Shown piece by piece: positions 7,688 through 15,389 of a DNA stretch of 64,000 nucleotides. The position numbers were made by a program, and so were the translations under genes. Origin of the DNA: an uncultured Planctomycetota bacterium (lineage in GTDB: Bacteria > Planctomycetota > Planctomycetia > Gemmatales > HRBIN36); NCBI GenBank assembly GCA_937944855.1, contig CALFAY010000018.1, positions 1-64,000 of the forward strand. Reading direction: 5' to 3'. Within the stretch, counting starts at the first letter, position 1. Every line of letters starts with the position of its first letter. The notes beneath the pieces are model-generated. The model did not search any database. It saw nothing but the letters and a program-made list of their open reading frames with translations, and had not been told where the DNA came from.

Positions 7688-9399
7688 GGTTTTGCCGGTT
7701 CACTCGCGCGGCCTGGCTTGTGCCGAGTTTGGCCCTTGTTTTCGGGTTCTTTGAATCTGGAGCCGACCCCGCCGCTTCCCGTGAGCAAAACCAGGCGGGA
7801 GCCGCCTCCGTCCATCTCGTCGTGTTGACAGACGTGCGGCCCCTTTTGATCCGGGTCCATGCCTTGGTGGACGGCAAACCCGTCGCCGAACTATGGACTG
7901 GATTGCTGCTCGACCTGTTCCGGGAAGCGGATCGCAACGGCGATGGCCAACTGGATGAGTCCGAAGTGTTTCTGTTGCAACCGCTGGCCACGGCCCTGGG
8001 GGTCAATCCCCTGGTGCGGTTTTCCCGCTTGGATGCCGACCGCAACGGCTCGCTTACTCCCGAGGAAGTCTCGCAATGGGCCAATCGACTCTGCCCGGGC
8101 GGAGCACGACTGCTGACCGCGCGAGTCAGCGGATCGGATTCGGGCAGCCAGGAGGAGTGGTTGTTCGACAGGTTCGATCTCAACGGGGACGGTCAACTGG
8201 ACGCCGACGAGATTCGACAGATCCCCGGGTCCTTGTCCCGGCTGGACCGGAACGAGGACGAGGTGATCTCGCTTGCCGAAGTGCAGCAGGTCCGCGGGCA
8301 GGCAACGCTTCCGCCCGAGGAACAGCGGCCCATGCCGGATCGCCGTTCTCGTCCCCGCCGGGAGTTGCCGGTATATCTGGCTGGTCAGGAAGATGCCGCG
8401 ACAGCCTGCGCTCAGGAAATGCTCGTCCGCTATGCCGGGCCGCAGACTAACCGTCTCCGGACACGCCGTCTCAGCCGCGAAAACCTGGGCCTGTCCGCGA
8501 CGGCCTTCGCCTTTTTGGACCAGGACAGGGACGGTGAGCTGGATGCGGACGAGTTGCGTCGCTTTGCCGAGATCCCGCCCGATGTCGAGATCACGATGCA
8601 CTTCGATCTGCGTTCGCAGAAAACCTCGATGGCCCATCGGCAGCACGCCACGGATTTGAAGGTCGGCTCGTTGGCAGATGGCCTGGCCATCGCCCTGGGC
8701 AAGAGCCGGATCGAGGTCCGCACGCCGAGCAGTGTCCGGCTGCTGAGTGCGGAAGCGTGCCGGGCCGTGAATCGGCACGCGGTCCTGGAGCGCTTCCGAC
8801 AGTTGGATCGAGACGGCAACGGATACCTGACCCAGGCCGAGGCGGCTGTCGTGAGCGATTTCGCCATTTTGTTCAGCAGAATAAACACTGACGGCACGCT
8901 GTACGAGAAAGATCTGGAAGCATGGTTGGATCGCAATTTGCCCGTGCTTTCCCGGGCTGTCACTTCGCATGTCCAGGTCCGCGTCAGCGAGCAATCGGGC
9001 GGCATCCTCCATTGGCTGGATCCTGACCGGGACGGTCGCATCACTCCGCGAGAAGTACGCAACGCCGTTGAGGCCCTCCTGCGGCTCACGGACGGAGGCA
9101 GCCTCGCGAAGACGGCCATGCCGATCCTTCTCCATCTGGAGATCGGGCCGGCAGTCGGGTTCAGTTTCTGGACCGACAGTACCTTGGCATCGGTCGTCGC
9201 GCTTTCAGCGATCAACGGCGAAGGAAGTTCGATTCCCCTCTGGTTTACGAGGATGGATCGCAATCAGGACGGCGACGTGTCGCCGCGGGAGTTTCTCGGC
9301 CCGTTGCACAAGTTCCGCGAGATGGACACCGACGGCGACGGGCTGATCAGCCCCGAGGAAGCTGCCCGCTTCGACGCCCGGCACCGTTCCGGCAGGTGA
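7684..9399 (+). CDS. Secreted protein with about ten EF-hand calcium-binding loops
   Basis: 571 residues with an N-terminal signal peptide. Nine or ten EF-hand loops of the DxDxDG type are visible, from DRNGDGQLDESE near residue 82, through DADRNGSLTPEE, DLNGDGQLDADE, DRNEDEVISLAE, DQDRDGELDADE, DRDGNGYLTQAE, DPDRDGRITPRE and DRNQDGDVSPRE, to DTDGDGLISPEE near residue 548. A divergent one (NTDGTLYEKD) sits in between. The loops come in pairs separated by beta-rich spacers. Calcium binding outside the cytoplasm follows from the family. Its overlap with the DUF1501 stop makes it the third gene of that operon, so it may be a calcium-dependent partner of the DUF1549/DUF1501 proteins; that is inference. 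Confidence 0.85.
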   Translation: MRFCRFTRAAWLVPSLALVFGFFESGADPAASREQNQAGAASVHLVVLTDVRPLLIRVHALVDGKPVAELWTGLLLDLFREADRNGDGQLDESEVFLLQPLATALGVNPLVRFSRLDADRNGSLTPEEVSQWANRLCPGGARLLTARVSGSDSGSQEEWLFDRFDLNGDGQLDADEIRQIPGSLSRLDRNEDEVISLAEVQQVRGQATLPPEEQRPMPDRRSRPRRELPVYLAGQEDAATACAQEMLVRYAGPQTNRLRTRRLSRENLGLSATAFAFLDQDRDGELDADELRRFAEIPPDVEITMHFDLRSQKTSMAHRQHATDLKVGSLADGLAIALGKSRIEVRTPSSVRLLSAEACRAVNRHAVLERFRQLDRDGNGYLTQAEAAVVSDFAILFSRINTDGTLYEKDLEAWLDRNLPVLSRAVTSHVQVRVSEQSGGILHWLDPDRDGRITPREVRNAVEALLRLTDGGSLAKTAMPILLHLEIGPAVGFSFWTDSTLASVVALSAINGEGSSIPLWFTRMDRNQDGDVSPREFLGPLHKFREMDTDGDGLISPEEAARFDARHRSGR

Positions 9400-9441
9400 C
9401 TCGGCGTCAGGCCGACAAGGGCGAGCTTCGCGGTCTTTCGG

Positions 9442-9969
9442 CTACTCCTCGACCATGCCGTATTCGACGACAGGCTTGCGTTCGACGAAGCGGGCGATCC
9501 GTCCAGCCGCTCCCCAGCTCTGCACCAGCGATTTGAGCAAACCCAGCAGGCCGAGCAGGTAAATCGTTTCGACGGCCGCGAAGGGAAGGTCCATCGGTCG
9601 CGGCGTAAAGATGCGCCACATCAGCAAGGCAATGAAAAGGGACACGACTGCCAGAGCGATCCCGATGGCCCAGCGGTGGCCCTTCGCTACATACGAAGCC
9701 AGGGCGAAGTAGAACATCGAAATGCCGATCAGAATCACGCCGAGAATGCTGCCGACGACCAACGCCCCCAACCGTCCCACCCCGGCGAAGGCCAGCGAGA
9801 AGATCAAAAGGATACCGAAGGTGAAGAACCAGAACCAGCCCAGCCAACGCAGCCGCGAGGCCGCTTTGGCGAGCAGGTTCACGTCGGCTTCGACGTACTG
9901 CCGCAGCGAATCGTCCAGGTCGGCATAGGTAAGCGGTTGCTGTTGCTCCGTGGGCTTCATGCTTTCCAT
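9442..9969 (-). CDS. Predicted integral membrane protein, about four helices
   Basis: 175 residues with a soluble N-terminus (about 1-40) followed by hydrophobic segments near 42-64 (WFWFFTFGILLIFSLAFAG), 68-92, 98-118 and 132-150, and a charged C-terminal tail. I recognise no enzyme motif. It is convergent with the EF-hand gene and divergent from the next membrane-protein gene. An alternative ATG three codons in (9960) cannot be excluded. Function unknown. Confidence 0.65.
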   Translation of the reverse strand: MESMKPTEQQQPLTYADLDDSLRQYVEADVNLLAKAASRLRWLGWFWFFTFGILLIFSLAFAGVGRLGALVVGSILGVILIGISMFYFALASYVAKGHRWAIGIALAVVSLFIALLMWRIFTPRPMDLPFAAVETIYLLGLLGLLKSLVQSWGAAGRIARFVERKPVVEYGMVEE

Positions 9970-10168
9970 TTTAGTTTGGCTGCAAGGGCTGCGGAAATCT
10001 GAACGGGATCGTCAATTCCGGCGTGCTGAGCACGTCAGGAATTCCTGGCAGATCAAGCAAGGACCTTGCAGGCGGACGCGCACTGTGCCGTCAGTCCCAC
10101 CTGGGGCGTGAAAGGCGCATGGCCCTTGAGACTCCAGATGTCGAAAGAGGAACAGGAGGGCGAACGCC

Positions 10169-10864
10169 ATGCAGATCATCGCACCGGACTTGCTTGTGGA
10201 GATGCGGGAGTTGCCGTTGGCCGCCCTGGCCATCGTGACGGCGATCGGTCTGGCAATCTGGTCCACGGGCTGGTGGACGCACCGTTTCTGGATCGCCTTG
10301 ACGGCGACGCTTGGAGCGGGCATCGAGGGGCTGCGTTCCGGTGCCGATTTCGGACTGCATCCGATGGCGGCAGGGCTGTTGGCGGCGATAGCGGCCGGCT
10401 GCATCGGTCTGGCACTGGGACGGGTCGTGGTTTTTGTGATCTACGGCATCGCCGTCTGGTATCTTGTTCACATCGTCGGCCCGCAGTTCGAGGTGCCGCT
10501 GGCGTGTTTCCTCGTCGGCGGACTGCTCAGCGTCCTGTTTTACCGCCTCTGCGTGATGGTGCTCATGAGCGCGCTGGGAGCCTTGCTGCTGGCCTACGGG
10601 GGGCTGGTACTGGCGGAAAACTTCGTCCGTTTCGATGCCGTCCGCCTGGTCAGCGAAAACCCGGTACAAACCGTCAACAGCGTCTTCGGATTCACCATCG
10701 TCCTTGGACTGGCCGCCCAGCACTTCGCGGGCAAGGCCAAGGACTGGTACATGCAGCGGCGTCAGGCGTGGTTGGAGTTTCTCAAAAAGCAGCAGGGCAA
10801 TAAGCCCGCTCCGGTGAAGTTCAGTATTTTGAAGCTCTTCCAACGACCGGCCAAGGCGGCGTAA
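10169..10864 (+). CDS. Predicted multi-pass membrane protein
   Basis: 231 residues, ATG at 10169 preceded by AGGAGG about eight bases upstream. At least five to six hydrophobic segments cover residues 15-180, with many small residues (Gly, Ala), and a basic cytoplasmic-type tail follows (KDWYMQRRQAWLEFLKKQQG). The helix pattern resembles the small DUF4203/TMEM198-like membrane family, but I cannot confirm this by eye. The stop is 113 bases before the YciI-like gene, so co-transcription is possible but not evident. Function unknown. Confidence 0.7.
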   Translation: MQIIAPDLLVEMRELPLAALAIVTAIGLAIWSTGWWTHRFWIALTATLGAGIEGLRSGADFGLHPMAAGLLAAIAAGCIGLALGRVVVFVIYGIAVWYLVHIVGPQFEVPLACFLVGGLLSVLFYRLCVMVLMSALGALLLAYGGLVLAENFVRFDAVRLVSENPVQTVNSVFGFTIVLGLAAQHFAGKAKDWYMQRRQAWLEFLKKQQGNKPAPVKFSILKLFQRPAKAA

Positions 10865-10977
10865 CGGCCTGTTGATCCGCTCCGACTCGCTGCCGCGCAG
10901 GTGACGTTGCCTCGCCTGCCTTACTGCCCTACCATGACGGACCGGAATCCGCCTTCGGGTCGAGAAAGGGTCCGGCC

Positions 10978-11265
10978 ATGAAATTCGCCGCCGTCATCGA
11001 GTACATCACCGACAAGGACCGCATCGCCGCGGTTCGTCCGGTGCATCGGCAATATCTGGCGAAGCTCAAAGGTGAGGGGAAACTCGCCGCTTCGGGTCCG
11101 TTTCTCGACGACTCCGGGGCGCTCATCATCTACGAGGCAAATTCCAGGGAGGAAGCGGAGACATTGCTTCAGAACGATCCGTTTCATCAAGAGGGCATCT
11201 TCGTCCGCTGGCAGATGCGGCCGTGGAATCCCGTCCTGGCCAATCGTTCGCTGTTTCCGGAATAG
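10978..11265 (+). CDS. YciI-like (YCII-related domain) small protein
   Basis: 95 residues forming a single alpha/beta domain of the YCII/ferredoxin-like type: a start strand FAAVIEY, the helix RPVHRQYLAKLKGEG, then ASGPFLDDSGALIIYEA and the helix SREEAETLLQNDPFHQEGIF. The G-P-x-x-D and DPFxxxG signatures are those of YciI-family proteins. Some members catalyse small-molecule transformations through a His-Asp pair, but the role of most is unknown. It lies 29 bases upstream of the DUF1080 lipoprotein and may share its transcript. Confidence 0.8.
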   Translation: MKFAAVIEYITDKDRIAAVRPVHRQYLAKLKGEGKLAASGPFLDDSGALIIYEANSREEAETLLQNDPFHQEGIFVRWQMRPWNPVLANRSLFPE

Positions 11266-11294
11266 CAGGCTCGCTGGAAGTGTGGGGGCAGAAG

Positions 11295-11990
11295 ATGGGC
11301 CGAGTAGCCAGGGACGGCTTCTTCGCTGGGACTTTGACCCTGGGCCTGCTCCTGGTCGGCTGTTCCGACCGCGCCGACAAACACCATTCCCACAGCCTGG
11401 CGTTTCAGGCGTCGGAACCTGTCGAACCGTTGCCGGGTGACGCCTGGGTGTCACTTTTGAACGTTCGGGACCTGTCGGGCTGGGAACACCTCGGCGGCGG
11501 CAAAGTCGAGGTCCGAGACGGCCTGATTGATTTGGAGAATGACGGCTCGCATCGTCCGGGCTATCTGGCGACGAAGGGCCGGTTCCGCGATTTTCAGGCC
11601 CGTTTCCGCTGCAAAGTCATCGAAGGCGATTCGGGATTGTTCTTCCGTGCCCGTCGGGATCCGAACCATCCGGAGGGACTGATCGGCCCGCAGGTCCAAC
11701 TGCATCCGCTGCCGGACCGCGGGCTGGGCGGGCTGTTCGAGACGCAGGGCCGCGGCTGGCTGCTCAAACCCAGTGCCGAAGTTGCAAGTCAGGTACTCTC
11801 TCGAGCCGACTGGCTCGACGGCGAGTTGACGGTGCGCGGCTCAACCGTGCGGGTTGTGCTCAACGGCGTGGTGACGGCCGAGTGGAACGACGAGCACGGT
11901 TTGCCGGAGTGCGGCTGCCTGGCCATCCAGATGCACGGGGCCGGCTGCCACCTCCTCTGGGCATCGCTGCGAGTGCGTGGCTTGCCGTGA
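11295..11990 (+). CDS. DUF1080 (3-keto-disaccharide hydrolase family) lipoprotein
   Basis: 231 residues from the ATG at 11295. An earlier in-frame ATG at 11223 would overlap the YciI gene and bury the signal peptide. The lipobox LLLVGC (Cys near residue 22) predicts a lipid-anchored envelope protein. The rest is one jelly-roll domain: FRDFQARFRCKV, DSGLFFRAR, RGWLLKPS and a C-terminal CGCLAIQMHGAGCHLLWASLRVR. DUF1080 proteins are abundant in Planctomycetes and related to concanavalin-like glycan-binding or hydrolysing folds; members of the family hydrolyse 3-keto-glycosides. The substrate here is unknown. Confidence 0.8.
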   Translation: MGRVARDGFFAGTLTLGLLLVGCSDRADKHHSHSLAFQASEPVEPLPGDAWVSLLNVRDLSGWEHLGGGKVEVRDGLIDLENDGSHRPGYLATKGRFRDFQARFRCKVIEGDSGLFFRARRDPNHPEGLIGPQVQLHPLPDRGLGGLFETQGRGWLLKPSAEVASQVLSRADWLDGELTVRGSTVRVVLNGVVTAEWNDEHGLPECGCLAIQMHGAGCHLLWASLRVRGLP

Positions 11991-12066
11991 CGGCTGTTCG
12001 CTGTTCTCTATCAATAACAGCGTGGCCGAAACCGACGCCAAAGCTGCTACATTTCACGAGGTCCGG

Positions 12067-13278
12067 ATGAAAGGCTTCCGGGACCGGGCGGAAGTTGCCG
12101 TCGTCTTGCGCTTGATCGAACAGCGCATCCGCGTTCTGCCGGGGGAGCGTGTGCCGCTGCGTCAGGCGGCAGGACGGGTATTAACCGCCGACGTCGTCTC
12201 GGAAGTCGCCGTGCCGGGATTCGACCGGGCGGCTATGGACGGCTACGCCGTGCGGGGCGAAGACACGTTCGGAGCATCCCTGTATTCGCCGGTCGAGCTG
12301 CGGCTCATCGGCGAGGTGCGAGCGGGGAGGCAGTTCGAGGGCCGATGCCAGGCGGGTCAGGCGATTCGCATCACCACTGGCGCGCCGCTGCCGAGCGGAG
12401 CCGATGCTGTGTTGCCGGCCGAGCAAGCCGAGGAACACGGCGGCTTGGTCGTGGTGCGCGAACCGGTGCCTCCGGGCCGGCACGTCGGACGCCGGGGAGA
12501 GGACGTGGCCTGCGGAAGCAAAGTTCTGTCGGCGGGGCGGACGCTGCGTCCCCAGGACCTCGGCGTCCTCGCGGCCATCGGCGTCGCCGAGGTTGAAGTA
12601 GTTCGCCGACCGCAGACCGCCATCTTGATCACCGGCGATGAACTGCTGCCGTGCGGGTCGAAACCGCAGGGCGTCCAAATCGTGGACAGTAATTCGATCA
12701 TCCTCGAAGCTCTGGTCCAGCGTGACGGCGGATTGCCGAGGGTCGGCCCGATCCTCCCCGACCATCGGGAGACGTTGAAACGGGCGATTTCCGAGTGCCA
12801 GGCCGATGTCATTCTGATCACCGGCGGCACTTCGGTCGGCCAGGAGGACCATATTCCGTCGCTGATCGCGGAACTCGGCGAACTGACCGTTCACGGGGTC
12901 GCCATGAGACCGGCTTCACCGACGGGCTTGGGCTTCGTCAACGGACGCCCCGTCTTTCTCCTGCCGGGCAATCCGGTGTCGTGTCTGGCAGCGTATGAGT
13001 TCTTTGCAGGTCCGGCGGTACGTCGTCTTGGCGGCAGACCGATGGACTGGCCGCATCGCCGGGTCGTCCGTCCCCTGGCGGCCAAGATCGTTTCCACCAT
13101 CGGCAGGGTAGACTATGTTCGCGTCCAACTTGTCGATGGCGCGGCGGCTCCGCTGGCCGTCAGCGGGGCCTCGATCCTGACCACGACGACCCGGGCCGAC
13201 GGCTTCGTGATCGTCCCCGCCGACTGTGAAGGCTATCCGCCGGGCGCGTCGGTGGAAGTGTTCCTGTACGATGCCTGA
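12067..13278 (+). CDS. moeA: MoeA-type molybdopterin molybdenumtransferase
   Basis: 403 residues from the ATG at 12067, preceded by GAGG; further upstream there is only short, unconserved open frame. MoeA inserts molybdate into adenylylated molybdopterin in the last step of cofactor synthesis. Visible signatures are the N-terminal PGFDRAAMDGYAVR (about 51-64), TTGAPLPSGADAV (about 103-115), the MoCF-like domain with LITGDELL and LITGGTSVGQEDH (about 242-255), and LPGNPVSC in the substrate region. The C-terminal beta domain is present. The product is cytoplasmic. It precedes a second, longer MoeA gene by 27 bases, so the two are probably co-transcribed and may specialise for different metals or steps. 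Confidence 0.92.
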   Translation: MKGFRDRAEVAVVLRLIEQRIRVLPGERVPLRQAAGRVLTADVVSEVAVPGFDRAAMDGYAVRGEDTFGASLYSPVELRLIGEVRAGRQFEGRCQAGQAIRITTGAPLPSGADAVLPAEQAEEHGGLVVVREPVPPGRHVGRRGEDVACGSKVLSAGRTLRPQDLGVLAAIGVAEVEVVRRPQTAILITGDELLPCGSKPQGVQIVDSNSIILEALVQRDGGLPRVGPILPDHRETLKRAISECQADVILITGGTSVGQEDHIPSLIAELGELTVHGVAMRPASPTGLGFVNGRPVFLLPGNPVSCLAAYEFFAGPAVRRLGGRPMDWPHRRVVRPLAAKIVSTIGRVDYVRVQLVDGAAAPLAVSGASILTTTTRADGFVIVPADCEGYPPGASVEVFLYDA

Positions 13279-13305
13279 ATCCCAAGCGACTGGCGTTCTG
13301 TCTCC

Positions 13306-15384
13306 ATGACCACGCAGCAGGATCAATTCCTCAACGTGATCGACCGCGACGAGGCGGAACGGCGTTTCCACGCCGCGGTGCCCCTGGAACCGCTGGGAAG
13401 TGAAACCGTCGAACTGCATCAGGCCTTGCAGCGCGTTCTGACCAGGGACGTCCAAGCCCCGATCGACGTGCCGAGCTTCGACCGGGCCAATGTGGATGGA
13501 TTCGCCGTCCGCGCCGAAGACACCTTCGGAGCCGAAGAGGAGACCCCCCGCCGGTTGCGGCTCCTGGGTGAGGTGGTGACACCGGGTCGTCAACCGCGTG
13601 AGGCAGTTCAAGCAGGAACGGCCGTCCCGGTGGCCACGGGAGCCATGCTGCCCCGCGGGGCTGATGCCGTCGTCATGATCGAACACACCGACGCGCTCGG
13701 TGAGATCCTGCTCATTCGTCGGCCGGTTGCTCCGGGAGCTAACGTGACCTTCGCCGGGACGGACATCGGTCGAGGCGAGACGGTGCTGCGTCGGGGCACG
13801 CTGCTGACGGCACGGGAAACCGGAGTTCTGGCCGCTTTAGGATTCGCTCACGTCGAAGTTCGCCGTCGGCCCCGCGTGGCGATTCTGTCCACGGGCGATG
13901 AACTTGTTGCTCCGGGGATGGCCTTGGGTCCGGGGCAGATCTTCGACAGCAACGCGACCATCCTCGCTCACGCCGTCGTGGAAGCCGGGGGCGAGCCGAT
14001 CCTGTTCGGCATCGTGCCGGACGACGCCGACGTCCTGCGGGAAAGGCTTCGGCAGGCGTTGTCATGCGACGTGGTCCTTCTGTCCGGTGGCACGTCGAAA
14101 GGCAGCGGCGACATTTCGTACCGCGTCGTCAACGACCTTGGTCCGCCGGGCATCATCGTCCACGGCGTCGCGCTCAAGCCGGGCAAACCGATCTGCCTCG
14201 CCGCCGTGGGTCGCAAGCCGGTCGTCGTTCTGCCAGGCTTCCCGACTTCGGCGATTTTCACGTTCCATGAATTCGTTGCCCCGATCATTCGGCGATTGGC
14301 TGGCCGGTCGCAATCGGCACAGGAATCGGTCCAGGCCCGCTTGCCTTTCCGCATCAACTCCGAAAAGGGCCGCACGGAGTATGTCCTGGTGAGTCTGGTG
14401 CAAGTGGGCGATTTCCCTCACCCCGACCCTCTCCCAGGGGGAGAGGGACAGACGGAAAGCAATCTCCCACGGGGGGAGGGGCTTGGGGGCATCGGTCTGT
14501 CTCCGGAAGAGGGACGGAGGGAAGGCCTTGACCGCGCGGGAGCTGGGAATCGGGAGGATCAATCCGAATCAGACGGTCGGTTCGCCGCCTATCCAATGGG
14601 CAAAGGCTCCGGATCGGTGACGACGTACAGCCGGGCCGATGGATTCATCACGATTCCTCGCTTGCGGGAATACCTGGAGGAAGGCGAGATCGTCGAGGTG
14701 CGGCTGCTTGGGTCCGGCTTGGAACCAGCGGATCTCGTGGTCATCGGCAGCCATTGCGTCGGGCTGGACCATCTCCTGGGACGACTGGAAGAGCGGGACG
14801 GGGTGAGAAGCAAAGTGCTGGCCGTCGGCAGCCAGGGAGGCTTGGCGGCGGCTCGTCGCGGCGAATGCGACGTGGCAGGCATCCACCTGTTCGACCCGGT
14901 GACACGGACTTACAACCAGCCGTTCGTGGGCGACGACCTGATGCTCGTCCCGGGCTACGGCCGCTTGCAAGGGATCGTCTTTCGCCGCGGCGACGGCCGT
15001 TTCGAGGGCAAATCCGTCGAAGAAGCTGTGCGCAAGGCACTCAGCGATCCCGAGTGCATCCTCATCAACCGCAATCGCGGCAGCGGGACGCGGGCCCTGA
15101 GCGACGACCTGCTCGGCAGGTCCCGACCGCCGGGCTACGCCGCCGAGGCGCGGTCGCACAACGCCGTCGCTGCTGCCGTGGCCCAGGGGCGGGCGGACTG
15201 GGGCGTGTGCATCTGGCCGGTGGTCCGCGAGTTCGACCTGGGTTTTCTGCCGCTGACCGAGGAACGCTACGACTTCGTCATCCCGCGCAGCCGCTGGTCG
15301 CGGAAGCCGGTGCAAGCGTTTATCCAGCTGCTGAACAATCCGGACATCCGCAGCGAATTGCGGGAACGGGGCTTGTTAGCCTGA
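13306..15384 (+). CDS. MoeA fused to a periplasmic-binding-protein-like domain, with an in-frame repeat insertion
   Basis: 692 residues. Residues 1-365 are a full MoeA core (PSFDRANVDGFAVR, ATGAMLPRGADAV, STGDELVAP, LLSGGTSKGSGD, LPGFPTSA). The beta domain IV is split by a foreign-looking segment (about 371-420) encoded by a repeat, then resumes with MGKGSGSVTTYSRADGF. From about 475 to the end is a PBP-like domain (VVIGSHCVGLDHLL, VGSQGGLAAARRGECDVAGIHL, NRNRGSGTRALSDDLL), as found in molybdate-sensing and MoeA-fused proteins. The family suggests a cofactor enzyme with a ligand-binding module for molybdate, tungstate or a pterin. It follows the first moeA by 27 bases and ends five bases from the convergent treS. 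Confidence 0.88.
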   Translation: MTTQQDQFLNVIDRDEAERRFHAAVPLEPLGSETVELHQALQRVLTRDVQAPIDVPSFDRANVDGFAVRAEDTFGAEEETPRRLRLLGEVVTPGRQPREAVQAGTAVPVATGAMLPRGADAVVMIEHTDALGEILLIRRPVAPGANVTFAGTDIGRGETVLRRGTLLTARETGVLAALGFAHVEVRRRPRVAILSTGDELVAPGMALGPGQIFDSNATILAHAVVEAGGEPILFGIVPDDADVLRERLRQALSCDVVLLSGGTSKGSGDISYRVVNDLGPPGIIVHGVALKPGKPICLAAVGRKPVVVLPGFPTSAIFTFHEFVAPIIRRLAGRSQSAQESVQARLPFRINSEKGRTEYVLVSLVQVGDFPHPDPLPGGEGQTESNLPRGEGLGGIGLSPEEGRREGLDRAGAGNREDQSESDGRFAAYPMGKGSGSVTTYSRADGFITIPRLREYLEEGEIVEVRLLGSGLEPADLVVIGSHCVGLDHLLGRLEERDGVRSKVLAVGSQGGLAAARRGECDVAGIHLFDPVTRTYNQPFVGDDLMLVPGYGRLQGIVFRRGDGRFEGKSVEEAVRKALSDPECILINRNRGSGTRALSDDLLGRSRPPGYAAEARSHNAVAAAVAQGRADWGVCIWPVVREFDLGFLPLTEERYDFVIPRSRWSRKPVQAFIQLLNNPDIRSELRERGLLA
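14414..14560 (+). repeat. Interspersed palindromic repeat embedded in the MoeA-fusion coding sequence
   Basis: The segment starts with a CCCTCACCCC motif followed by a perfect 9-base stem: CCCTCTCCC at 14427-14435 and GGGAGAGGG at 14439-14447, with a 3-base loop. A second CTCCC...GGGAG stem lies at about 14464-14478. It translates in frame as a Pro/Gly-rich segment (PHPDPLPGGEG and onwards). The nucleotide pattern is that of a widespread class of short intergenic palindromic repeats. Here it interrupts domain IV of the protein without breaking the frame. The right boundary is approximate. Confidence 0.65.
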
Positions 15385-15389
15385 TCCGC

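Noticed and set aside
13306-15384. A frameshift or assembly error in the MoeA fusion
   Set aside because: The inserted segment is in frame and both flanking domains continue normally, so a true in-frame insertion is the simpler reading.
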